A DNA stretch of 64,000 nucleotides from Calliopsis andreniformis (GCF_051401765.1 NW_027480492.1:2356001-2420000), one strand, 5' to 3'. Counted from the stretch's first letter, positions 51,606 to 63,206 are shown. Numbers and translations are program-made. The notes: generated by a model not told the origin, from the letters alone.

Positions 51606-52226
51606 TCAATACTCAAACCTCAACCCTCAACCCTCAGCCCTCATCCTCAATCCTCAATCCTCAATCCTCAATCCTCAATATTCAATCCTCAAGACTCAAT
51701 CTTCCACCCTCAGTCCTCAATCCTCAACCCTCAATCCTCAATCCTCAGTCTTCAATCCACAATCTTCAATACTCAATCGTCAATCTTCAGTCCTCAATCC
51801 TCAATCCCCAATCCTCGTTCCTCAAACCTCAATCCTCAACCCTCACTCCTCATCCTCAATTCTCAATTCTCAATACTCAATCCTCAATCCTCAATCTTCA
51901 ATCCTCAATAATCAATCTCCAATCCTAGTTCCTCAATTCACAATCCTCAATCCTTAAACCTCAATCTTGAATCCTCAATCCCCAGGCATCAAACTTCAAT
52001 CCTCAATGCTCAATCCTCAATCCTCAGCCGTCAGTCCTCAATCCTCAATCCTCAATCCTCAAACCTCAATCCTCAACCGTCAGTCCTCGTCCTCAATCCT
52101 CAACCCTCAATCCTCAATCCTCAATCTTCAATCCTCAATACTCAATGTTCAATCCTCAATCCTCAGTCCACAAACCTCAATTCTGAATCCTCAATCCTGC
52201 ATACTCAATCTTCAGCACTCAGGCCT

Positions 52227-52300
52227 CAACAATCAGTTGTCAATCCTCAATCCCCAATAGAACATCCTCAATTCACAGTTTTCAATACTCAATACTCAAT
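52227..52300 (+). repeat. Landmark A, 3' truncated
   Basis: Front part through CACAGTTTTCAATACTC, then ordinary heptamers. It reads CCCCAATAGAACATCC. Confidence 0.75.
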
Positions 52301-53485
52301 CTTCAATCCTCAACCCTCAATCCTCAAGCCTCAATCCTCATTCTACAATCCTCAATACCGAATCCTCAATCTTCAATCCTCAATACTCTATCCTCAATCG
52401 TCAATCCTCAATCCCCAATCCTCAATCTTCAATCCTCAATCCTCAATCCTAAATCCTCAATCCTCAATCTTCAATCCTCAGTACTCAAACTTCAATCCTC
52501 AATCCTCAATCCTCAAACCTCAACAGTGAGTCCTCAATGTTCAATTCTCAATTCTCAAACTTCAATCCACAATACTGAATCCTCAATCCTCAATCCTCAA
52601 GCCCCAATCCTCAATCCTCAATCCTCAATCCTCAATCCTCAATTTTCAATCCTCAATACTCAATCTTCAATCCTCAATCCTCAATCCTCAATACTCAATC
52701 CTCAATCCTCAATCCTCAATCCTCAATCTTCAATCCTCAGTACTCAATTTGCAATCTTCAATCCCCAATCCTCAATCCTCAATACTCATTCTCCAATCCT
52801 CAATACCCAATCCTCAATCTTCAATCCTCAATCCTCAATCCTCAATTCTCAATCCTCAATCCTCAATCCTCAGACCTCAAACATCAATATTCAACCCTCG
52901 GTCCTTCGCCTCAATCCACAACCCTCAATCCTCAATCCTCAATCTTCAATCATCAATATTCAATCTTCAATCCTCAATCCTCAATCCTCAATCCTCAATC
53001 CCCAATCCTCAATCTTTAATCCTGAATCCTCAATACTCAATCCTCAATCCTAAACCTTCAACCCTCAATACTCAATCTTCAATCCTCAATGCTCAATCCT
53101 CAATCCTCAATCCTCAATCCTCAATCCTCAATCCTCAACCTTCAATCCTCAAAACTCAATTTTCAATCCTCAATCCTCAATCCTCAATTTTCAATCCTCA
53201 ATACTCAATCTTCAATCCTCAATACTCAATGCTCAATACTCAAACCTCAATCGTCTGTCTTCAGTCCTCAATGCTCAATCTTCAATCCTCAACCCTCAAG
53301 CCTCAAGCCTCAATCCTCATTCTACAATCCTCAATACCGAATCCTCAATATTCAATCCTCAACCCTCAATCCTCAATTCTCAATCCTCAATCCTCAGTCC
53401 TCAGCCCTCAAACCTCAATCCTCAACCCTCAAACCTCAATCCTGAATCCTCAATCCTGAATCCTCAATCTTCAGCCCTCAGTCCT

Positions 53486-53609
53486 CAACAATCAGTTGTC
53501 AATCCTCAATCCTCAGTAGAATATCCTCAATTCACAGTTTTCAATACGCAATACTCAATCTGCAATCTTCAAATCTCTATCCACAAACACCAATTCTCAT
53601 CACTCAACC
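53486..53609 (+). repeat. Landmark A, subtype A5
   Basis: GTAGAATATCCTC as in left copies, with ACAAACACCAATTC. It stands just before the start of R2 copy 2. Confidence 0.86.
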
Positions 53610-54365
53610 CTGAACTCTCAGTCCTCAATGTTCAATTCTCAATCCTCAATTCTCAATCTTCAATCCTCAATACTGAATCTTCAATCCTCAATCCTCAATC
53701 CTCAATGCTCAATCCTCAATCCTGAATCCTCACTCCTCAGTAACCAATCCTCAATCTTCAATACTCAATCGTCAATCCTCAGTCCTCAGTCCTCAATCCT
53801 CAATCTTCGTTCCTCAAACCTCAATCCTCAACCCTCAGGCCTCATCCTCAATTCTCAATTCTCAATCCTCAATCCTCAATCCTCAATCCTCAATCTTCAA
53901 TCCTCATTAATAAATCTCCAATCCTCAATCCTCAATCCTCAATCTTCAGTCCTCAATACTCAGTATTCAATCCTCAATCCTCATTCCTCAATCCTGAATC
54001 CCCATTCTTCAATCCTCAATCTTCAATCCTCAATCCTCAATCCTCAATTCACAATCTTCAATCCTCAATCCACAGACCTCAAACATCAATACTCAACCCT
54101 CAGTCCTCGTCCTCAATCCACAACCATCAATCCTCAATCCTCAATCTTCAATCATCAATATTCAATCTTCTGTCCTCAATCCTCAATCCTCAATCCTCAA
54201 TCCTCTATCCTCAATGTTCAATCCTCAATACCCAATCCTCAGTCTTCAATCCTCAATCCCCAATCCTCAATCCTCAATCCTCAATCCTCAATCCTCAATC
54301 CTCAGTCCTCAAACCCCAATCCTGTATCCTCAATCCTGAATCCTCAATCTTCAGCCCTCAGTCCT

Positions 54366-54489
54366 CAACAATCAGTTGTCAATCCTCAATCCTCAGTAGA
54401 ATATTCTCAATTCACAGCTTTCAATGCGCAATACTCAATCTGCAATCTTCTAATCTCAATTCACAAACATCAATTCTGATCACTCAACC
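54366..54489 (+). repeat. Landmark A, subtype A3
   Basis: R2 counterpart of 45,482 with AATGCGCAATAC for AATACGCAATAC. Confidence 0.88.
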
Positions 54490-54770
54490 CTGAACGCTCA
54501 GTCCTCAATGTTCAATTCTCAATCCTCAATTCTCAATCTTCAATCCTCAATACTGAATCTTCAATCCTCAATACTCAATCCACAATCCTCAATCCTCAAT
54601 CCTCAATCCTCAATCCTTAGTAATCAATCCTCAATCCTCAATGCTCAATCCTCAATCCCCAATCCTCAACCATCAATCCTCATTCCTCAAACCTCAATCC
54701 TGAACCCTCAGTCCTCATTCTCAATTCTCAATTCTCAATCCTCAATCCTCAATCCTCAATCCTCAATTCT

Positions 54771-55182
54771 CAATAATCAATCTCCAATCCTAGATCCTCA
54801 ATCCCCAATCTTCAATCCTTAATCCTCAATCTTCAATCCTCATTCCCCAGTCCTCAATCTTCAATCCTCAATGCTCAATCCTCAATCCTCAATCCTCAAT
54901 CCTCAGTCCTCAATCCACTATACTCAACCCTCCAACCTCAAACCTCGACCGTGAGTCCTCGTCCTCAATCCTCAAACCTCAATCCTCAATCCTCAATCTA
55001 CAATCATCAATACTCAATCGTCAATCCACAATCCTCAATCCTCAATCCTCAATTCTCAATTCTCAATATTCAACACACAACCCTCAGCCATCAATCATCA
55101 ATACTCAACCATCAATCCTCTATTCTCAATACTCAATAGAATATCCTGAATTCTCATGGTTCAATACTCAATCCACAAAATT
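54771..55182 (+). repeat. 412-bp tandem unit, first 2,264-bp unit, first
   Basis: Counterpart of 45,887-46,298 at offset 8,884. Confidence 0.88.
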
Positions 55183-55189
55183 CAATAAT
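55135..55189 (+). repeat. Landmark B, truncated
   Basis: R2 counterpart of 46,251. Confidence 0.78.
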
Positions 55190-55594
55190 CAATCTCCAAT
55201 CCTAGATCCTCAATCCCCAATCTTCAATCCTTAATCCTCAATCTTCAATCCTCATTCCCCAGTCCTCAATCTTCAATCCTCAATGCTCAATCCTCAATCC
55301 TCAATCCTCAATCCTCAGTCCTCAATCCACTATACTCAACCCTCCAACCTCAATCCTCGACCGTGAGTCCTCGTCCTCAATCCTCAAACCTCAATCCTCA
55401 ATCCTCAATCTACAATCATCAATACTCAATCGTCAATCCACAATCCTCAATCCTCAATCCTCAATTCTCAATCCTCAATATTCAACACACAACCCTCAGC
55501 CATCAATCATCAATACTCAACCATCAATCCTCAATTCTCAATACTCAATAGAATATCCTGAATTCTCATGGTTCAATTCTCAATCCACAAAATT
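55183..55594 (+). repeat. 412-bp tandem unit, first 2,264-bp unit, second
   Basis: Counterpart of 46,299-46,710 at offset 8,884. Confidence 0.88.
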
Positions 55595-55641
55595 CAATAA
55601 TCAAATCTCAATCCTAAAACATCAATTCTCAGCACTCAATC
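55547..55641 (+). repeat. Landmark B, right subtype
   Basis: R2 counterpart of 46,663. Confidence 0.8.
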
Positions 55642-55797
55642 CTCAATACTCGGTCGTCTCTCTTCAATCCTCCATCCTCAATCCTCAATCCTCAAGCGTC
55701 AATCCTCAATCCTCAATCCTCATGCCACAATCCTCAGTCCTCAAACCTCAATCCGGAATCCTCAATTCTGAATCCTCAATCTTCAGCCGTCAGTCCT

Positions 55798-55921
55798 CAA
55801 CAATCAATTGTCAATCCTCAATCCTCAATAGAATATCCTCAATTCACAGTTCTCAATACTCAATCCCCATTCTTCAATCTTCAAATCTCAATCCACAAAC
55901 GTCAATACTCATCACTCAACC
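55798..55921 (+). repeat. Landmark A, subtype A4
   Basis: R2 counterpart of 46,914. Confidence 0.86.
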
Positions 55922-56629
55922 CTCAACACTCAGTCCTCAATCTTCAATCTTCAATCCTCAATCCTCAATCCTCAATCCTCAATCCTCAATCCTCAATCCT
56001 CATTCCTCAGTAATCAATCCTCAATCTTCAATACTGAATCGTCAATCCTCAGTTCTCAATCCTCAATCCGCAATTCTCTTTCCTCAAACCTCAATCCTCA
56101 ACCCTCAGTCCTCATCCTCAATTCTCAATTCTCAATCCTCAGTCCTCAATCCTCAATCCACAATACTCAATCTTCAATAATCAATCCTCAACACTCAATC
56201 CTCAATACTCTATCCTCAATCGTCAATCCTCAATCCCCAATCCTCAATCTTCAATCCTCAATCCTCAATCCTAAATCCTCAATCCTCAATCTTCAATCCT
56301 CAGTACTCAAACTTCAATCCTCAATCCTCAATCCTCAAACCTCAACAGTCAGTCCTCAATGTTCAATTCTCAATTCTCAAACTTCAATCCACAATACTGA
56401 ATCCTCAATCCTCAATCCTCAAGCCCCAATCCTCAATCCTCAATCCTCAATCCTCAATCCTCAATCCTCTATCCTCAATGTTCAATCCTCAATACCCAAT
56501 CCTCAGTCTTCAATCCTCAATCCCCAATCCTCAATCCTCAATCCTCAATCCTCAATCCTCAATCCTCAGTCCTCAAACCCCAATCCTGTATCCTCAATCC
56601 TGAATCCTCAATCTTCAGCCCTCAGTCCT

Positions 56630-56753
56630 CAACAATCAGTTGTCAATCCTCAATCCTCAGTAGAATATTCTCAATTCACAGCTTTCAATACGCAATACTC
56701 AATCTGCAATCTTCTAATCTCAATTCACAAACATCAATTCTGATCACTCAACC
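56630..56753 (+). repeat. Landmark A, subtype A3
   Basis: Counterpart of 54,366 in the second 2,264-bp unit; it has AATACGCAATAC like 45,482, so the AATGCGC change postdates this duplication. Confidence 0.86.
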
Positions 56754-57034
56754 CTGAACGCTCAGTCCTCAATGTTCAATTCTCAATCCTCAATTCTCAA
56801 TCTTCAATCCTCAATACTGAATCTTCAATCCTCAATACTCAATCCACAATCCTCAATCCTCAATCCTCAATCCTCAATCCTTAGTAATCAATCCTCAATC
56901 CTCAATGCTCAATCCTCAATCCCCAATCCTCAACCATCAATCCTCATTCCTCAAACCTCAATCCTGAACCCTCAGTCCTCATTCTCAATTCTCAATTCTC
57001 AATCCTCAATCCTCAATCCTCAATCCTCAATTCT

Positions 57035-57446
57035 CAATAATCAATCTCCAATCCTAGATCCTCAATCCCCAATCTTCAATCCTTAATCCTCAATCTTCAA
57101 TCCTCATTCCCCAGTCCTCAATCTTCAATCCTCAATGCTCAATCCTCAATCCTCAATCCTCAATCCTCAGTCCTCAATCCACTATACTCAACCCTCCAAC
57201 CTCAAACCTCGACCGTGAGTCCTCGTCCTCAATCCTCAAACCTCAATCCTCAATCCTCAATCTACAATCATCAATACTCAATCGTCAATCCACAATCCTC
57301 AATCCTCAATCCTCAATTCTCAATTCTCAATATTCAACACACAACCCTCAGCCATCAATCATCAATACTCAACCATCAATCCTCTATTCTCAATACTCAA
57401 TAGAATATCCTGAATTCTCATGGTTCAATACTCAATCCACAAAATT
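57035..57446 (+). repeat. 412-bp tandem unit, second 2,264-bp unit, first
   Basis: Counterpart of 54,771-55,182 at offset 2,264. Confidence 0.88.
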
Positions 57447-57453
57447 CAATAAT
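57399..57453 (+). repeat. Landmark B, truncated
   Basis: Counterpart of 55,135 at offset 2,264. Confidence 0.78.
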
Positions 57454-57858
57454 CAATCTCCAATCCTAGATCCTCAATCCCCAATCTTCAATCCTTAATC
57501 CTCAATCTTCAATCCTCATTCCCCAGTCCTCAATCTTCAATCCTCAATGCTCAATCCTCAATCCTCAATCCTCAATCCTCAGTCCTCAATCCACTATACT
57601 CAACCCTCCAACCTCAATCCTCGACCGTGAGTCCTCGTCCTCAATCCTCAAACCTCAATCCTCAATCCTCAATCTACAATCATCAATACTCAATCGTCAA
57701 TCCACAATCCTCAATCCTCAATCCTCAATTCTCAATCCTCAATATTCAACACACAACCCTCAGCCATCAATCATCAATACTCAACCATCAATCCTCAATT
57801 CTCAATACTCAATAGAATATCCTGAATTCTCATGGTTCAATTCTCAATCCACAAAATT
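57447..57858 (+). repeat. 412-bp tandem unit, second 2,264-bp unit, second
   Basis: Counterpart of 55,183-55,594 at offset 2,264. Confidence 0.88.
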
Positions 57859-57905
57859 CAATAATCAAATCTCAATCCTAAAACACCAATTCTCAGCACT
57901 CAATC
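57811..57905 (+). repeat. Landmark B, right subtype
   Basis: Counterpart of 55,547; reads AAAACACCAATTC. Confidence 0.8.
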
Positions 57906-58061
57906 CTCAATACTCGGTCGTCTCTCTTCAATCCTCCATCCTCAATCCTCAATCCTCAAGCGTCAATCCTCAATCCTCAATCCTCATGCCACAATCCTCA
58001 GTCCTCAAACCTCAATCCGGAATCCTCAATTCTGAATCCTCAATCTTCAGCCGTCAGTCCT

Positions 58062-58185
58062 CAACAATCAATTGTCAATCCTCAATCCTCAATAGAATAT
58101 CCTCAATTCACAGTTCTCAATACTCAATCCCCATTCTTCAATCTTCAAATCTCAATCCACAAACGTCAATACTCATCACTCAACC
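58062..58185 (+). repeat. Landmark A, subtype A4
   Basis: Counterpart of 55,798 at offset 2,264. Confidence 0.86.
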
Positions 58186-60484
58186 CTCAACACTCAGTCC
58201 TCAATCTTCAATCCTCAATCCTCAATCCTCAATCCTCAATCCTCAATCCTCAATCCTCAATCCTCAATCCTCAGTAATCAATCCTCAATCTTCAATACTG
58301 AATCGTCAATCCTCAGTTCTCAATCCTCAATCCGCAATTCTCTTTCCTCAAACCTCAATCCTCAACCCTCAGTCCTCATCCTCAATTCTCAATTCTCAAT
58401 CCTCAGTCCTCAATCCTCAATCCACAATACTCAATCTTCAATAATCAATCCTCAACACTCAATCCTCAATACTCTATCCTCAATCGTCAATCCTCAATCC
58501 CCAATCCTCAATCTTCAATCCTCAATCCTCAATCCTAAATCCTCAATCCTCAATCTTCAATCCTCAGTACTCAAACTTCAATCCTCAATCCTCAATCCTC
58601 AAACCTCAACAGTCAGTCCTCAATGTTCAATTCTCAATTCTCAAACTTCAATCCACAATACTGAATCCTCAATCCTCAATCCTCAAGCCCCAATCCTCAA
58701 TCCTCAATCCTCAATCCTCAATCCTCAATCCTCAATCCTCAATCTTCAATCCTCAGTACTCAATTTGCAATCTACAATCCCCAATCCTCAATCCTCAATA
58801 CTCATTCTCCAATCCTCAATACCCAATCCTCAATCTTCAATCCTCAATCCTCAATCCTCAATCTTTAATCCTGAATCCTCAATCCTCAATCCTCAGTCCT
58901 CAATCCTCGATCCTCAACACTCAATCCTCATTCCTCAAACCTCAATCCTCAACCCTCAGTCCTCATTCTCAATTCTCAATTCTCAATCCTCAATCCTCAA
59001 TCCTCAATGCTCAATCCTCAATCCTCAATCCTCAACCCTCAATCCTCATTCCTCAAACCTCAATCCTGAACCCTCAGTCCTCAATCTCAATTCTCAATTC
59101 TCAATCCTCAATCCTCTATCCTGAATCCTGAATTCTCAATAATCAATCTCCAATCCTAGATCCTCAATCCCCAATCTTCAATCCTTAATCCTCAATCTTC
59201 AATCCTCATTCCCCATTCCTCAATCTTCAATCCTCAATGCTCAACCTTCAATCCTCAATCCTCAATCCTCAATCCTCAATCCTCAACCTTCAATCCTCAA
59301 TACTCAATCTTCAATTCTCAATCCTCAATCCTCAATCCTCAGACCTCAAACATCAATATTCAACCCTCGGTCCTTCGCCTCAATCCACAACCCTCAATCC
59401 TCAATCCTCAATCTTCAATCATCAATATTCAATCTTCAATCCTCAATCCTCAATCCTCAATCCTCAATCCTCAATACTCAATCCTCAATCCCCAATCCTC
59501 AATCTTTAATCCTGAATCCTCAATACTCAATCCTCAATCCTAAACCTTCCACCCTCAATACTCAATCTTCAATCCTCAATGCTCAATCCTCAATCCTCAA
59601 TCCTCAATCCTCAATCCTCAAACATCAATCCTCAAAACTCAATTTTCAATCCTCAATACTCAATCCTCAATACTCAATCCTCATTCTTCAATCCTCAACA
59701 CCCAATCCTCAATCTTCAATCCTCAATCCTCAATCCTCAATTCTCAATCCTCAATCCTCAATCTTCAGACCTCAAACATCAATATTCAACCCTCGGTCCT
59801 TCGCCTCAATCCACAACCCTCAATCCTCAATCCTCAATCTTCAATCATCAATATTCAATCTTCAATCCTCAATCCTCAATCCTCAATCCTCAATCCTCAA
59901 TCCTCAATCTTTAATCCTGAATCCTCAATACTCAATCCTCAATCCTAAGTCTTCAACCCTCAATACTCAATCTTCAATCCTCAATCCTCAATCCTCAATC
60001 CTCAATCCCCAAACCTCAATCCTCAATCTTCAATCCTCAAAACTCAATTTTCAATCCTCAATCCTCAATCCTCAATCCTCAATCCTCAATTCTCAATCCT
60101 CAGTCTTCAATCCTCAATACTCAATCTTCAATCCTCGGTCCTCAATCCTCAATCGTCAATCTCCAATCCTGAATACTCAATCTTCAATCCTCAATCCTCA
60201 ATCCTCAATCCTCAATCCTCAATCCTCATTCTTCAATCCTCAATACCCAATCCTCAATCTTCAATCCTCAATCGTCAATCCTCAATTCTCAACCCTCAAC
60301 CCTCAGTCCTCAGTCCTCAAACCTCAATCCTCAAACCTCAGCCCTCATCCTCAATCCTCAATCCTCTATCCTCAATCCTCAATCTTCAATCCTCAATACT
60401 CAATCTTGAACCCTCAATCCTCAGTCCATAAACCACAATTCTGAATCCTCAACCCTGCATCCTCAGTCTTCAGCCCTCAGTCCT

Positions 60485-60567
60485 CAACAATCAGTTGTCA
60501 ATCCTCAATCGCCAATAGAACATCCTCAATTCACAGTTTTCAATACTCAATACTCAATCTGCAATCC
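60485..60567 (+). repeat. Landmark A, 3' truncated
   Basis: R2 counterpart of the truncated copy at 49,582, so the truncation predates R2 duplication. Confidence 0.75.
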
Positions 60568-62147
60568 TCAATACTCAATACTCAAACCTCAATCCTCAAC
60601 CTTCAATCCTCAATACTCAATCTTCTACCCACAATCCTCAATCCCCAATTCTCAATCCTTAATCCTCAATCCTCAATCTTCAATATTCAATCCTCAATAC
60701 TCAATCTTCAATCCTCAATCCTCAATCCCCAATCCTCAAACCTCAATCCTCAACCCTCAGTCCTCAACCTCTATTCTCAATCCTCAATCCTCAATCCTTA
60801 ATCCCCAATCCTCAACCTTCAATCCTCAATCCTCAATCCTCAATCCTCAATCCTCAACCTTCAATCCTCAATACTCAATCTTCAATTCTCAATCCTCAAT
60901 CCTCAATCCTCAGACCTCAAACATCAATATTCAACCCTCGGTCCTTCGCCTCAATCCACAACCCTCAATCCTCAATCCTCAATCTTCAATCATCAATATT
61001 CAATCTTCAATCCTCAATCCTCAATCCTCAATCCTCAATCCTCAATCCTCAATCTTTAATCCTGAATCCTCAATACTCAATCCTCAATCCTAAATCTTCA
61101 ACCCTCAATACTCAATCTTCAATCCTCAATCCTCAATCCTCAATCCTCAATCCTCAAACCTCAATCCTCAATAATCAATCCTCAATACTCAATCCTCAAT
61201 CGTCAATCCTCAATCTTCAATACTCAATCCTCAATCCTCAATCCTCAATCCTCAATACTCAACCATCAATCCTCAATTCTCAATACTCAGTAGAATATCC
61301 TGAATTCTCAGTGTTCAATACTCAAAACTCAATCCTCAACCCTCAGCCCTCAGCCCTCATTCTCCATCCTCAATCCTCAATCCTCAATCCTCAACCTTCA
61401 ATCCCCAATACTCAATCTTCAATCCTCAATCCTCAATCCTCAATCCTCAATCCTCAAACCTCAGTCATCAATACTCAATCTTCAATACTCAATCCTCAAT
61501 CCTCAATACACAATCCTCAATCCTCAATCCTCAATCCTCAATCCTCAAACCTCAATCCTCAACCCTCAGTCCTCATCCACAATTCTCAATTCTCAATCCT
61601 CAAACCTCAATCCCCAATCCTCAACCTTCAATCCTCAATCCTCTATCCTAAGTCCTCAATCCTCAACCTTCAATCCTCAATACTCAATCTTCAATCTTCA
61701 ATCCTCAATCCTCAATCCTCAATCCTCAATTCTCAATCCTCAATCCTCAATCTTCAATCCTTCATACTCAATCTTCAATCCTCAATCCTCAATCCTCAAT
61801 CCTCAATCCTCAATCCTCAATCGTCAATCCTCAATCCTCAATCCTCTATCTTCAATCCTCAATCCTCAATTCTCAATGCTCAATACTCAATCTTCAATCC
61901 TTAATACTCAATCTTCAATCCTCAATCCTCAATCCTCAATCCTCAATCCTCAATCTTCAATCCTCAATCCTCAATCCTCAATCCTCAATCCTCAATCTTC
62001 AATCCTCAATCCCCAATCCTCAATCTTCAATCCGCAATCCTCAATCCTCAATCCTCAATCCTCAATCCTCCATCCTCAATACTCAACACACAACCCTCAA
62101 CCATCAATCCTCAATACTCAATCATCAATCCTCAATTCTCAATACTC

Positions 62148-62242
62148 AATAGAATATCCTGAAATCTCATGGTTCAACACTCAATCCACAATATTCAATA
62201 ATCAAATCTCAATCCACAAACATCAATTCTGATCACACAACC
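62148..62242 (+). repeat. Landmark B
   Basis: R2 counterpart of 51,168. Confidence 0.83.
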
Positions 62243-62410
62243 CTGAACGCTCAGTCCTCAATGTTCAATCCTCATTCCTCAATTCTCAATCTTCAATCCT
62301 CAATACTGAATCTTCAATCCTCTATCCTCAATCCTCAATCTTCAATCCTCAGTCACCAATCCGCAATCTTCAATCCTCAATCCTCAATCCTCAATCCTCA
62401 ATCCTCAATC

Positions 62411-62460
62411 CACAGTCCTTAGGCCTCAAACCTCAACCCTCAAATCTCAGAACTCATCCT
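62411..62460 (+). repeat. Landmark E
   Basis: Distance to C is 157 bp. Confidence 0.85.
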
Positions 62461-62567
62461 CAATCCTCAATCCTCAATCTTCAATCCTCAATACTCAATC
62501 TTCAATCCTCAATCCTCAATCCTCAATACTCAACCATCAATCCTCAATTCTCAATACTCAATAGAAT

Positions 62568-62585
62568 ATCCTGAATTTTCAGGAT
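62568..62585. repeat. Landmark C inverted repeat, perfect
   Basis: R2 counterpart of 51,588 with the usual AATAGAAT flank. Confidence 0.9.
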
Positions 62586-63206
62586 TCAATACTCAAACCT
62601 CAACCCTCAACCCTCAGCCCTCATCCTCAATCCTCAATCCTCAATCCTCAATCCTCAATATTCAATCCTCAAGACTCAATCTTCCACCCTCAGTCCTCAA
62701 TCCTCAACCCTCAATCCTCAATCCTCAGTCTTCAATCCACAATCTTCAATACTCAATCGTCAATCTTCAGTCCTCAATCCTCAATCCCCAATCCTCGTTC
62801 CTCAAACCTCAATCCTCAACCCTCACTCCTCATCCTCAATTCTCAATTCTCAATACTCAATCCTCAATCCTCAATCTTCAATCCTCAATAATCAATCTCC
62901 AATCCTAGTTCCTCAATTCACAATCCTCAATCCTTAAACCTCAATCTTGAATCCTCAATCCCCAGGCATCAAACTTCAATCCTCAATGCTCAATCCTCAA
63001 TCCTCAGCCGTCAGTCCTCAATCCTCAATCCTCAATCCTCAAACCTCAATCCTCAACCGTCAGTCCTCGTCCTCAATCCTCAACCCTCAATCCTCAATCC
63101 TCAATCTTCAATCCTCAATACTCAATGTTCAATCCTCAATCCTCAGTCCACAAACCTCAATTCTGAATCCTCAATCCTGCATACTCAATCTTCAGCACTC
63201 AGGCCT

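Larger units (their letters stand above)
51430..52170 (+). repeat. Long-range block X, middle copy
   Basis: Counterpart of 11,820-12,560 at offset 39,610, lying inside R2 copy 1. Landmark C here is preceded by ATAGTTTATCC. Confidence 0.8.
44815..53698 (+). repeat. Right-domain higher-order unit R2, copy 1 (8,884 bp)
   Basis: Markers at 44,821, 45,624, 46,067, 46,479 and 46,838 recur 8,884 bp downstream. The region from 47.66 to 52.59 kb recurs at offsets of 11,078, then 10,911 and finally 10,980. The larger offsets are explained by the extra 2,264-bp piece in copy 2, less small losses. It contains landmark A subtypes with CTTCTAATC and CAATCAATTGTC, which I did not see in the left domain. 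Confidence 0.88.
54190..56453 (+). repeat. 2,264-bp tandem unit, first
   Basis: Matches 56,454-58,717 at offset 2,264 and 45,306-47,569 at offset 8,884. Markers are at 54,508, 54,951, 55,363 and 55,722. Confidence 0.9.
56454..58717 (+). repeat. 2,264-bp tandem unit, second
   Basis: Directly adjacent second copy. It shares CTCAAACCTCGACCGTGAG (57,205 region) with the first unit, where R2 copy 1 has CTCAATCCTCGACCGTGAG, so it was copied from its neighbour. Confidence 0.9.
62410..63150 (+). repeat. Long-range block X, right copy
   Basis: Counterpart of 51,430-52,170 at offset 10,980, in R2 copy 2. Confidence 0.85.

Noticed and set aside
346..58185. CAACAATCAGTTGTC in landmark A as a meaningful palindrome
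   Set aside because: Only ACAA and TTGT around TCAG pair, a 4-bp stem that chance can explain. The CAATTG variant at 46,914 does not strengthen it.
346..58185. Landmark A as a remnant of a transposon or tRNA-derived element
   Set aside because: No terminal repeats, target-site duplications, A and B box promoter motifs or coding remnants are seen. Its sequence is still alignable to heptamers with substitutions, so local divergence is enough to explain it.
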